Below are positions 38,994 through 49,466 of a stretch of DNA of 64,000 nt, in pieces. The first letter of the stretch is position 1. Each line of letters starts with the position of its first letter. Under the pieces are notes generated by a model. It made no database searches. It was given only the letters and a program-made list of their open reading frames with translations, and had not been told where the DNA came from. The position numbers and the translations under genes were made by a program. The DNA is from Archegozetes longisetosus (Eukaryota > Arthropoda > Arachnida > Sarcoptiformes > Trhypochthoniidae): contig JAEMBT020000003.1 of NCBI GenBank assembly GCA_018873245.2, positions 6,777,843 to 6,841,842 on the forward strand, read 5' to 3'.

Positions 38994-40822
38994 ATGGCGT
39001 CCAGTCACCTTTCTGAAGATGATTTGAACAGGTAACTGCTTATCTTGGCAAAATTATTGGATGAACATTATAGATAATGATTTTTATTTAGGATTGTGGA
39101 ACTAATTTTACAGGACAACGAGATTTCCATGGACGGGGACACTCTTCGTCAACTACCAAGCGTGTACCAGCCTTCGCCAATTGAAAAGACGATTCCTAAA
39201 TCGTTAGATGCCTGTCCTTTAATGACTAAATGGACCATGAGACTGCTAGCGAAGTTATGGGCTCTGATTATTAATCCTCGATTGATACAGCAATTGTACG
39301 AAAGCATAAAACTCGATGGATGGCAATGCACTTTGGAAAGATACATGACGGATATTGTTGTACCAGGAATTGCTACTATCGTGACTACGCCAATGGATTC
39401 GTATCTGAACTCTCTTCAAGGTAAAAGCAATATGTCTGTATGTGAGCAGAAATAGAGATGCACAAGGTCGACCTGCTTAGGGGGGTCCCCCGACATGCAG
39501 TGAAGCCCAATTTTCTATACAGTAAAGCCCAACAATTCAATAAACTTTACAATTGGTGTCACAAAACTTAAAATCAAACCTATAAGGAACAATGTGTTGA
39601 GCAAAATACCCCTTCTAGACCAATCTGAAGCTACTACGGGTCGGGTTTAGGTTCTGGAAACTTGGGAGATCCAATTTTTGGAAACTCTAGGAGGGGCTAC
39701 ACCCTACCTAGACCCCCTTGTGCATCTGAAGCAGAAAACATATAGGGTATTGTTATTTGTTTTTTAAATGGACTCTACGTAATAAAATAAAATATAGTAA
39801 AGATAACGACAGAAATCTCGATCAAATTACAATGCTTTTAGGTGTTCTGATTGAAATGCTAGAAGAATACTTCAAGTCATACAATGCCGTGAAAACGATT
39901 TCAACAGGATTATTGTGGACAGTTGACACAGTGGCCGCAACTGGTATCGCTGCGCTGGCTAACTTAGGCTTTCGTCTAGTTTATTGGATTGGTGCGAACA
40001 TAGCGCATTATTTTGGTTTTGAAAAACAAGGCGTTACACTGAAATCGACTCTTCCATTTTTCGATGATAAAGGTAAATTCGATTGGCGGGCGACCATTCA
40101 ATATGTCGTATCTACGGTATGCAGCGCAGTGTTGAGTATCTTTGTCGGCCCCGGCTGATTGGGGTGGCAATGGTGTTTGGTGTTACGTTAACATTAAACA
40201 TATTGTTCTACTTGGCCTTCCGTTTGGGAGATGTAATTAATCAAATTGCTACGCTTTCAATAGCAAATACAGAATTGATTTTTATTAAGGTTTCGGAGCT
40301 AAATTTGGCTACCAGAATGGATTATATCCAAGAAGCGATTGGATATCGACCGGGTGAATTCACATGGATAGGTTTAATCGACGAAAACGAAATTATCGAC
40401 GAACTTGCAAAGAATATGCCTGATGAGCACATCAAAAATCTTCAATGTCCAATAAGGTAATAATTCAATACGTTTTTCTTTTACTTAATAATCAAAATTA
40501 AAATGCAAATTGACTTAGTCCTAAAAGATGAGAATCTGTCACCGGTTCAAAATTTTGAGAATATGTCCTAATTATAGAAAACTTTACTGTTATTTTACCG
40601 TTATATTTTAGCCATTCTTTAATGGTTAATCCGGTAATATTATCTTGTGGGTGCATTTTCGACAAAATGCATATCGCGAAGTGGTTGCGAAGTCAGAAAG
40701 AATGTCCAATGTGCCGCTGTGTGGTTGCCAGAAATAGTGATTATTGGAAACCAGCCAATAACTATAAACAAGCGATCGCACTGCTAACGGAACGCTATGA
40801 GATGAAGCTTACGAAGCAATAA
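38994..40822 (+). CDS. Membrane-associated U-box protein, function unknown
   Basis: Exons 38994-39031, 39092-39420, 39842-40456 and 40612-40822. About 397 residues once one frame slip is allowed for. The N-terminal half has no recognised domain. Residues encoded by about 39900-40250 form several hydrophobic stretches (STGLLWTVDTVAATGIAALA; YVVSTVCSAVLSIFVG; IGVAMVFGVTLTLNILFYLA), so it is probably membrane-bound. The C-terminus is a U-box: CPISHSLMVNPVILSCGC, FDKMHIAKWLRSQKECPMC, and ANNYKQAIALL. U-boxes recruit E2 enzymes and act as E3 ubiquitin ligases (family knowledge). Exon 3 is 1 nt too short for its splice phases; the break lies near 40149-40160, where the frame meets TGA. Intron 2 carries a MITE. 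The AATAAA at 40818-40823 overlaps the TAA stop. I do not recognise an orthologue. Confidence 0.75.
39453..39729. mobile_element. 277-bp MITE in an intron of the U-box gene
   Basis: Flanked by an exact 8-bp duplication AGCAGAAA (39445-39452 and 39730-39737). The ends are inverted repeats: TAGAGATGCACAAGG at the left and TCAGATGCACAAGG on the complement at the right. Runs of GGGGGGTCCCCC lie just inside. Its size and 8-bp duplication suggest a hAT-type MITE. Confidence 0.75.
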
Positions 40823-40823
40823 A

Positions 40824-41423
40824 TTTTATCTGATATCTTCATCATTTACCGTTTAAGCTCTTTGAATACTTGTTAATAATCAGTTTCACTTTCTGGAATT
40901 TAGCTGTTTTGATTTTTAAGAATACTACCATTGATGCAAGAATACTATACACTTTCACTTACTATATCACTTTCCTTGAAAATTGATTGAGAAGCATTTT
41001 TGACTTCATCACCAGATTTATTTCTTAATATTTTTGCAAATGCAAATCGAAAACTATCAATTACAGTTAACATAATTATATCCTTCATTCTCTTTACTAT
41101 AAAGTTGCATATCAACTAAATCTGCTTGCTATTGTTCATCTTATTCGGTTCGACTATAGATATCGTGCAGACAGAACCACAAGTGTTACATACTGTATAT
41201 GTGTGATATATGGTTGGACTGAGGACGCTGAGCTGAGCATTTTGATACCTCACAATTGGGTCTCGGGCGTATGGTCTTGCCAGGCCACGACCGGCTCGTC
41301 AGATTTCTACAACTAACATATGACTACCATATAACACTGGCACAGAGTGGTGCAAACGATGATGACCTGTGCGCCGATCCCATCAATCCTATAGTACAAT
41401 TTCCCAAAGATTTCTTTACTTTT
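40824..41423. other. Spacer after the U-box gene
   Basis: No gene is recognised. The stretch 41205-41265 is a fragment of the unit found in the foldback element at about 33577 and 33702 (tgatatatggttggactgagg, gagcattttgatacctcac). Confidence 0.5.
41205..41265. repeat. Solo fragment of the foldback-element unit
   Basis: It matches the 'gtgatatatcgttggactcagg...gagcaatttgatatctcac' unit of 33702-33765 with several substitutions. It lies just before the AT-rich block of 41424-42953. Confidence 0.55.
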
Positions 41424-41798
41424 TATTTAAAAGGTGTCATAATACATCTTAATTTTTCTTCGTAAGATTTTTCACTTAAATTTTGATTTTTAGATGGATT
41501 TATTTTAATTTTCTCAATTGTTTTTAATTTATTATCTTTAACTTTTTCAGTACCAAATGAGTTAATACTTGAAGAAAATTTGCCATTAACATCACGATTT
41601 TTATGTATTAATAATGTTCTTGAATTATAATCAATATTATTTTGTTTTAGATATTTTGTAACAATTCTGTCAAATATTTTATGCTCGTTAACAATATTTT
41701 CTTATGCTATTCTTTTTAAAATCATATTCTTTTAACAATTTGACAAACTCATCTATTGTTATATGATTTGTGGTGGAACACTACCCTTGGCTCATCAT
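41424..41798 (-). pseudogene. Unidentified AT-rich frame, minus strand, decayed
   Basis: A Lys/Asn-rich frame with codons almost all ending in A or T, unlike the flanking mite genes. It starts at ATG 41798 (or 41795), meets a TAG at about 41781-41783, shifts frame once near 41697-41705, then stays open through NIVNEHKIFDRIVTKYL and ends at TAA 41424. Its start region resembles that of the plus-strand frame at 42252: both read MSQ, then CSTTN.IT, with a similar AT-rich leader (attttatat..aatg). The TAG here falls where the other frame has CAA (Gln). I do not recognise a family. It may be integrated DNA from a virus, plasmid or microbe, or part of a mobile element. Confidence 0.5.
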
Positions 41799-42251
41799 TT
41801 AAATATAAAATTATTTCCTTATTTCCATATTTCCATATTTCTGTATTACCATACAATACTGTACAATACTGTATCTCCATACCATATTACAATAAACCTA
41901 TACCACAATTTAATACCATATTGTAGCGCTATTGCGATTTGTATTGTCAAACACAAGCGGTATTCCGTCTGTAAACGTTTGGTTATAACAATCGGGAGCA
42001 CTTCTCGCGAGAGGAGCAAATGCCAAAAGGCGACTGGGCTGAAAGTGTCTGGAGACACTTCTTATATGCAGTTTTTAGAGCTGCATACATTCAATGTCAA
42101 CAAAGTTCATTCCAGTTCAGATAGTGAATGTCGCTGCAATGAGTGAGTAGCAACTACAAGGAAAACTCACTACAACGAACACTAACTCTCTGCTCAACAA
42201 TATTACCATACTATACTGTATTTCAACAAAAATAAAATATATTTTATATAA
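41799..42251. other. Spacer between two head-to-head AT-rich frames
   Basis: The edges carry 'ccatac.atactgtat' motifs on both sides. The middle (about 41920-42180) has more GC than its surroundings and no coding frame of note. With similar leaders pointing outward at both ends, it could be a divergent promoter or the centre of an inverted-repeat element. Confidence 0.35.
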
Positions 42252-42953
42252 ATGAGTCAAAGACAATGTTCCACTACAAATCAAATAACATTATCAACCC
42301 TACATAATACCATTCAAAGTATTCATGACTTATCTAAAGTTAATTTAGATAATATATTTGCATTCAATAATAATAAACTTAACTCTAAAACTGCAAAACA
42401 ATAAATTGATATTATGAATGAATTACATGAAAAAATGTAGACTTATGATGCATCTGTTGAACAAAAAAATCAATTTCGTTCATTGTTCGTACTATTATTT
42501 TCTAAAATGTGTGAATCAGATGGTAAAGGTATAATGTTAAGTAATTCAATACAAAAGAATAAAAAATATAAAGAGATTATAGATAAATTACAAGAAGCAT
42601 ATCAAAAAGAACGTGATGAACATAATGCTCTTGCAAAGAAATACAATGAAAAACAAAAAGAAACAAAAGTTAGTGTTCCAGGAATATCATTATCTTTAAC
42701 TTTGAAAGATAGTTAAACACTTAAACCACGTGAATGTGTTGAATTAATGAATGAAATTGATATAGAGCAAGAAGAATTAGATGAAAAATTTAAACGAATT
42801 TCCATTCCTGAAGATTATAGAAACAAAGTTAGCAGTGCTTATGCAAAAACACCTAATGATGGAAATTATTATGTACAAAAAAAGTATTAAAGACCTAGTA
42901 TTAAAAAATAAAAAAAATATAAAAATTTTAATAAAGAAATATTACTTAGATGA
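42252..42953 (+). pseudogene. Unidentified AT-rich frame, plus strand, with TAA/TAG
   Basis: From ATG 42252 one frame runs 233 codons to TGA 42951-42953 without any frameshift. It contains five in-frame TAA/TAG codons: 42402 TAA, 42438 TAG, 42714 TAA, 42888 TAA and 42909 TAA. No TGA occurs before the end. The product is Lys/Asn/Glu-rich, with a likely coiled coil (YKEIIDKLQEAYQKERDEHN), then VSVPGISLSLTLKD and a basic tail. All sense Gln codons are CAA, so each TAA/TAG is one transition or reading change from Gln. Either it is a decayed gene hit by C-to-T changes, or it came from a source that reads TAA/TAG as Gln. No family is recognised. Confidence 0.5.
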
Positions 42954-43205
42954 ATTAAAAGGAGAAGACGAAAAGGACCTAGAATAAATGTTATAGAAAG
43001 AGTATCAATTGTGGTGCGCCCGGAAGGCGTATTTGAGGTTCAGGCTCGTTTCTCCAGATTAGTGAGTTATTAGGCACTAAAAACTATTTATTCAGTACTA
43101 GTAGATAAGTTAGTGATTAGGCAGGAACTAAGTCAGCCCTACCAACCACTAAGAACAACACCAGAAAAGTTACTACTACTTATATTTGTATAAATCTTAT
43201 ATATA
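42954..43205. other. Spacer before the mariner-type element
   Basis: The AT-rich, Lys-coding character ends near 43010, where GC content rises (gtgcgcccggaaggcg). No feature is recognised. Confidence 0.4.
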
Positions 43206-44985
43206 CATCTGACGCAGAAATTAGGTTGACTCGCAAAATCTTTATAACTTTTGACTGGATTAACCGATTTTGAAAATTTGTTCACCAAATTAATCAAGAA
43301 TAAATGTAATTTCTTAAAATGTAACTCATTTTCTGAAAATAAAATATGGAAGACAAAATATTCCAGTTCAAATGAAAAAGTAGAAAAATTAAGAGAAAAA
43401 CAAATAATTTATTCAATTTATTTAAAAATTTCAATATTTTGTGTGATTCCCCTGTGACAAACGAACAGCCTCAAGTCTGCAAAGCATCGATTCCAACAAA
43501 TCTATGAAGTAACCCCTATAAGTAGGGTTTGATAGCTTTGCGTATGACCTATTAAGAGCGCTCAACAAGTCTCTTCTCGAACCAAATATTGTGCGCTCAT
43601 TTCGAACCAAATGCTTCAAAATCGAACCAACATTCTCAACGTAATTCAAATCAAGAGAAAGACTGAAAAATCAATAAATCAGAAAAAATCGACAATTAAT
43701 AATTCTCAAATACCTTGGATGTGGTAAAACAAAATCTTTGTGTTGCCTGATGTTCTGTGTTATCCAATCTCTAACATAATTTGAATTGTGCACCGGATGG
43801 TTGTCGTGCAAAATTAAAACGTTTCCATCATTGAAATATGTTTGGATGTATGGAATCAGGGAATTGTCCAGAAATTCAGTGTAGGACTCTTTTGCCAGAC
43901 GATCGACTGGAAATATCGGTCCCATTCCATGAAAACTAAAATTGAAGAAGCAGAAATTAGTAAAACAAAATCAGAATTTTCAAGTTACCAAGCAATAAAT
44001 GAAACACTGAAACGGATTGTTCTGGATCTGAGAGCGATGTTCTGCTCATCAAATCGTGTTCTATTCAGCCTTCAGACGTAAACTTTTCCTCTTTCGTCAG
44101 AAGAAATAGTGAATTCATCATTCGATATGACTCGTGACCAATCGATTAAATTCCAATCAGAAAACTGTTCCGAATATTGTAGTCTTCTTTGACGGTGAAT
44201 GCCAGTCAATAGCTCTTTCTGCACTGCCACTATTCTCTTAATTCCTGATAATTCAGAAAAAATTAATTTTTAAAAATCATTAGATATCTAAAAACATTGT
44301 TCTTTGAGGCGATTTCGAATTGTGGCCTCACAAATCGATTGAATCCGTTCGTTGTCTCTCAATTCTGGCATTTCTTTGAGTTCATTGATTTCGGCCCAAT
44401 TGTTGTGAAGAGTGGCTAGATCCAATGTCTGGTCATCTTCTGCTATTGTCTTACGATGGCGGCCAGCATTGTGTGGAACCGTAAGGAAAGGCTCTTCATT
44501 GTCATCTATTTCTTTCAATTTATAGAAAATCTGTTTTGAAATTCCTTAAAATCAAGGAAATAATTATAATTTGTTGACAACTGATTGAATACATACCGAC
44601 TCTCCTCATAATCACCGATTGACTGGTGTTTTGAACTCTTAATTTAATAAATAATCGATATTTCAATTCTCTTTCTTCGGCAGTAAAATTCATTTTTATA
44701 ATTGAAATCGAGGGTGAAATAAATGCGAACAAATTTTAGCTCAAATTTTCAATAAATGACGTTTCCATAAGCGATTATGCATTAAACCGAATTTTCTTAC
44801 CGAAAAAAATTTGATTCTTTACTCAAAACACTATAACTTTTTTATCTTCTTGAATATTCAAATTTCCTTTAAGTCAAACAAATTAAATTTATTCTTGATT
44901 AATTTGGTGAAAAAATTTTGAAAATCGGTTCATCCAGTCAAAAGTTAAAAGATTTTGCGAGTCAACCTAATTTCTGCGTCAGGTG
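43206..44985 (-). mobile_element. Tc1/mariner-type DNA transposon, long TIRs
   Basis: Terminal inverted repeats of about 105 bp, roughly 95% identical by eye, start CA[TC]CTGACGCAGAAATTAG. The left copy is about 43206-43312 and the right about 44880-44985. TA dinucleotides flank both ends (43204-43205 and 44986-44987), the usual Tc1/mariner target. A transposase gene lies inside on the minus strand. The close similarity of the ends indicates a fairly recent insertion. Confidence 0.9.
43431..44693 (-). pseudogene. Tc1/mariner-like transposase, intron-containing, damaged
   Basis: Exons on the minus strand: 44693-44597, 44544-about 44298, 44244-43989, 43935-43714 and 43662-43431, with introns of about 50 bp. 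The N-terminal helix-turn-helix part includes GISKQIFYKLKEI. Catalytic landmarks are VISNDEFTI (first Asp), LILHDNHPVHNS (second Asp) and SLDLNYVENVGSILK (third acidic residue, probably the Glu of YVEN, about 38 residues after the second Asp by my count). Lesions are a TGA in place of Trp in KVYVWR (about 44075) and a donor change after KEQ (about 44298) that puts a TGA at the exon join. The start could lie upstream at 44732. The assignment is firm from motif order and element ends. Confidence 0.8.
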
Positions 44986-45186
44986 TATATATCTGAAGTA
45001 TACTATAAGTATACAGTACAAACTACTATTCAGATTTAAATGATTAAGGTGTCAATGGATTCTGCATAGGGAGTGAGGAACAGATGCACAGTTATAAAAT
45101 CTCATTGACTCTAGGTCAAAAGTTATCTGGGATCAAATGAACGAGATTTTATAAAATTAAGAGAAAAAGCCATTTAATTGTAACAA

Positions 45187-45223
45187 AACCTAACCTAACC
45201 CAACCTAACCTAACCTAACCTAA
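45187..45223. repeat. Interstitial telomere-like (CCTAA)n tract
   Basis: Seven near-perfect CCTAA units, one reading CCCAA. This is the complement of TTAGG, the common arthropod telomere repeat. It lies about 200 bp outside the mariner-type element. Confidence 0.8.
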
Positions 45224-45624
45224 TTGAAACTCAAATTGTGCTATAAAATTATAGACGAAATGAATCATTTAAAATGAAAAACTCTTAAATCACCTTTTAC
45301 AGCTTAAACATAAAATTAATGAAAATTCGAGAAGTGGACGTAACTTTTTATAATGGGCATACCCTGGGATGAATTTTTTCACCTGATATCTACTCTTTTT
45401 ACTGGTTCAGAAAATATATACATCGACTATAAATTCAATGGCCCTTTTCAGCAGAACATCCGAAAGATGCAGCACAAAAGACAATGCAGATGATATAAGA
45501 CGAATGATGCAATATATGATTCATTATCGACGACCATTGTTTTAGGGCTCTAACTGTATTAATATGACTAGAAAAATCAAGCTCTGGTGGAAACATGAAC
45601 TCTAGGGATAGCGTTAGGTGTCAA

Positions 45625-45651
45625 AGGTCAAAGGTCAAAGGTCAAAGTTCA
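45625..45651 (+). promoter_or_regulatory. Array of DR1-type half-sites (AGGTCA)
   Basis: Half-sites start at 45625, 45632, 45639 (all AGGTCA) and 45646 (AGTTCA), each separated by one base. This spacing is the DR1 layout bound by HNF4 and RXR/USP-type nuclear receptors. A further AGGTCA-G-AGGTCA pair lies at 45790-45802. It may equally be a simple 7-bp tandem repeat, and no gene starts nearby. Confidence 0.35.
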
Positions 45652-46563
45652 ATATCATGGCCAAATGTTGTCTCAATGTGTTAGAAGCACAGGAGATTCT
45701 GAAAAAGCTTAAATTAAAAGCCAAAAGTCAAGATCATGTCTAAAAATGCATAAAATGTACAACTTCGACCAGTTTTTAGCTTCTAACAAAGGTCAGAGGT
45801 CATATAGAGGGTAGGCCCCATACACTTGTTGAAGCAGTAAGCGATGCTAAATTGAATGACGGTCGAAATTTGAAAATTGCTCAATGTGGAAATTTTGGGT
45901 CATTTTTGTTTTTGTGCTTATCAAATGTCATGACCCAAGGGCAGTGATATAGGTTGAAGTATTTGCCACATGGAGCAGAGTCCACTGACATATTACATTA
46001 ATTTAAACATTGAGTGGTTCTTGAGTTATAGCCTTCACCCCATCTCCCGAAACTGATCAATGTTTTCAATTTATGGAAAATTTTGATTATTAAAACATGC
46101 GTTTCTTATAAATGAAAAATGACTTTAACACTTAATCAAAGAACTCGAGTAGTCTGGATGAAAACTTTGAATGACTGATCGCCATTAAGAAATATTGGAT
46201 AAAAACGATGGCGCAACTCGCTTTTAGATTTATATTTACATAAATTAATTCCTGTGTATTTATTGAATTGAGATAGTTATGTTTATTCACTGTTTAATAT
46301 AAGTTGTATGAATTGTTGCAGACGATTTCTCAAAAATAAATTCCCAGGCTCTACATTTAATCGTATCAGTGCTTGATATAGACTGGAAATCTTCCACTCA
46401 AATGAGTAAGTCTATTGAAGCAGTTTGTGCCGAAACATCGATTGGGTGTCAACTCGGTTCAAATAATCAGACGAATAGTATTGTTGAGCAAAATCATAGT
46501 TTATGAAATTGAATAGTTTTGTTATTAGCACCTTTTTTATTTCTATTTTTCTGACTTTCATGC

Positions 46564-46917
46564 GACCGTATTCTAAGAATACACTCAATCAACTTAAGGA
46601 GACTCTCTAACTGACCCTGAAAAATCAGAACGTGTCCGTACTATCCCTCGTGTCCCTCAGTGCCAGTTCACTCTGAAATAGCTGACGCTTAAGGATTTAC
46701 TCAACACATTCTTCCATGTATGAAGTCAACGTCTAAACTGAATCCTTAAGGGCTAACTATTTCAGAATGAACTGCACTGAGAGGTATGAGGAACATATTC
46801 TGAGTTGTTACGGCTAGTTTGAGGGATTACTCTTCTCAGCACTTTCAATAACGAGTTGTCCATCAATTGTTTTCTGAGTGTAAGCTAAGCCTTAAGTGGG
46901 TTCTGAGTATACGACAG
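46564..46917. repeat. Foldback MITE-like hairpin
   Basis: The outer ends pair imperfectly (cgtattctaagaatacactca..acttaagg against the complement of ccttaagtgggttctgagtatacg). A strong internal hairpin pairs about 46657-46699 with about 46740-46782, the arms including GTTCA.TCTGAAATAG and CTTAAGGATT. Confidence 0.5.
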
Positions 46918-47292
46918 TTATAACCAAAATATAGCAACAAATTGTACATAAAATTGAAACACTAACAAATAACAATTGAACTCCACATTTATTGTTGCAC
47001 TCAATTAACAGTTTCATAAAATTAAATTATTATTTTATTGGGAACAAGCTCTAATTTGTTAAACTGAAATGTTAAAACGTATCATTAGATCAAAGTGAAA
47101 AGTCATTTCCCCTAACTCTACAGTGTTTTTGAAAAATTGCGATAATTGAAGCGAAAACAAGTTGTGATAAGTCAGTCAAACAGTCACGTGTTATGTGTTT
47201 TGTATTGTTTTCTATGCAGTTGACTGACAAATAAGTTATACTTTATTGCGATTCACCAACAATACGATTAAATATTTATTATTGTTTTAATT

Positions 47293-49466
47293 ATGAGTCG
47301 ATATAATCACAGACGAAGAACAAGGTCTTCATGTGATTACGAAAATAGCGCGGATCAGTTCAAGATTATCAATGGAACTGCTTTTTATAAGAATAAGGTT
47401 TACTTTGACTTACTTAGCATTTGTTTTGACATTAATTCGACTTAACTTTTGATTTAATTAATAATCAAAAATGAATGATTTCATACTTATTTCGCGACTT
47501 GATTTGATGATAGGATCACTGGTCGAAAATGTCTACAATCTTGGCAAGATTTCGAAATGATTCTAAGTTCTGTGATTTTGAGCTCAAGGTTGAGGACAAA
47601 GTGTTTTCAGTACATCGCGTAATTCTGAGTGCCTCCAGTCCTTACTTCGAGGCCATGTTTAGCAACGATTTAGTGGAAAAAGAAACTAATTTTGTAGAAA
47701 TAAAAGACATTTCGGTCAAAACGTTTGAGAATCTAATTGATTACATATATAACGGAGAACTAGCCATAAATTCTAGTAATGTTCAAGAATTGTTGTCGGC
47801 CTCTAATATGCTTCAGTTAAATGAAGTCGTAGCTCATTGCTGTCAATTTCTTCAGAAACAATTGGATCCATCCAACTGTGTCGGAATCTTGAGGTTTGCT
47901 GAATTTCATTCCTGTACTACTCTGAGACTTGAGGCCAAACGATACATCGAAAGACACTTCGCTGAAGTCATACGTGAAGAAGAATTCTCCGATTTGCCAA
48001 AAGATATTCTCAAAAACTTCCTGAGGAGTGAAGGATTGAGTATTGACAGCGAATTTCAAGTGTTAGAGGCCACTATTAAATGGATTATTAAGGATCAAGA
48101 AAATCGTTTGGAACATTTTGATGAACTGCTGGAATGTGTCAGAATTCCTGTCATTCCAATCAAGCAAATCGAGACTTTTATTGATAGTTGCAATAATTTA
48201 GAGCTGAAGACAAAACTGGGTTCAGTTCTGCAGAACCACAAGGAAGCGATTGCTTTAGTAGAAAGTGCTAAAAAGCGTAATCTAATAGCTGTTAATTGTC
48301 ACAAAAGTTTGATTCCCAATGGGTATTATGACGTTCGATGGCAGCCACGAATGTGTGCCAGAAAGTATGTTTATGTGATCGGAGGAATACATCAATCTGG
48401 ACATCGTTGGAATGATGGAAAGTCAGTGGCAATCGCTGAGCGATTAGATATACTTCGAGGTCAGTGGAAATCTCTTCCGCCGCTACAATACCCGCGAAGC
48501 TGCCACTGCGTTGCTGTACTCAATGGCCAACTATTTGTTGCTGGAGGAGAATGTGACTCACTTATACTGGACAGCGTTGAAATCTATGATCCAGTAAATA
48601 ATGAATGGTCTCGAGGCAAAAGTCTACGTCAACCGCGAACTTGTTTTGGTATGTGTTCTCTTGACTCGTGTATCTATGCTTTGGGCGGTTTGATCGGCAA
48701 TTTAGTCGAAAACACTATCGAACGATACGATTCAGTCACCAATGAATGGAACTTTTACGACAAGTTGCCCGATATTAGATTCGCGATGGGAGTTATTGCC
48801 TTCGAAGGACTCATCTACATAATTGGTGGCTTTAATGAGCGAAACTATGTCCTTAAAAGTGTTCTGAGTTACAATCCAGTGACTCATGAATTTAGAAATT
48901 TATCGGAAATGCATCAAAGTAGAGCTTACTTCGGGTGCACTGTTTTGCATGGAAACATTTATGTGGTCGGAGGCACTAGTGATGGAACGAATGCACTCTG
49001 TTCCGTTGAGAGATATAATATTATTGAAGTATGCGTTTTTCTCATGCAATCTTATTTATTTATTATAATTATCAATCTATTCAGTTACCAATTAGTCTAT
49101 CAATTGTTGATCCTATTTTCACTGGTTTCTAGTTATTTTACTGATCCAATATAATCAATAGAATACAAGATAGACAATCAAAGAGTTCTTAATTATTACT
49201 ATGATATTTCGTTAGTTATTAACTTAATTGTTATTGAATAGAATCTATGGTCGAATGTGAGTGACATGCCCACTTCTCGAATTTCTTCATGTGCTTCTGC
49301 TGTCAATGAGTGCCTATTAGTATTTGGCGGCAAGACATCTGGTGATGAGTTTTCAATTCCAAGTACATTAGATTCGGTGGACATCTTCGATCCTGAATCA
49401 AACCAGTGGAACGAAAGTATACCACTGCCCACTAGTCGTTGTGAAGCAGCTGTTGCTGTCATTTGA
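47293..49466 (+). CDS. IPP: Actin-binding protein IPP (BTB-BACK-Kelch)
   Basis: Exons 47293-47397, 47514-49028 and 49242-49466, all phase 0, giving 614 aa. The BTB domain starts near residue 50 (CDFELKVEDKVFSVHRVIL), BACK follows (SNCVGILRFAEFHSC), and six kelch repeats fill residues about 305-614. Kelch landmarks match IPP (KLHL27) closely: GHRWNDGKSV, LPPLQYPRSC, NTIERYDSVTNEW, STLDSVDIFDPES and the end SRCEAAVAVI. BTB-kelch proteins serve as CUL3 ubiquitin-ligase adaptors, and IPP has been described as actin-binding (family knowledge). The start is the first ATG of the upstream exon. A downstream ATG at 47529 would omit 40 residues but keep the BTB domain. Confidence 0.9.

Larger units (their letters stand above)
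44988..47292. other. Intergenic interval with short repeats
   Basis: No coding frame of note. It holds a telomere-like tract (45187-45223), nuclear-receptor-like direct repeats (45625-45651 and 45790-45802) and a foldback MITE (about 46564-46917). The last few hundred bases must carry the IPP promoter and leader. Confidence 0.5.
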
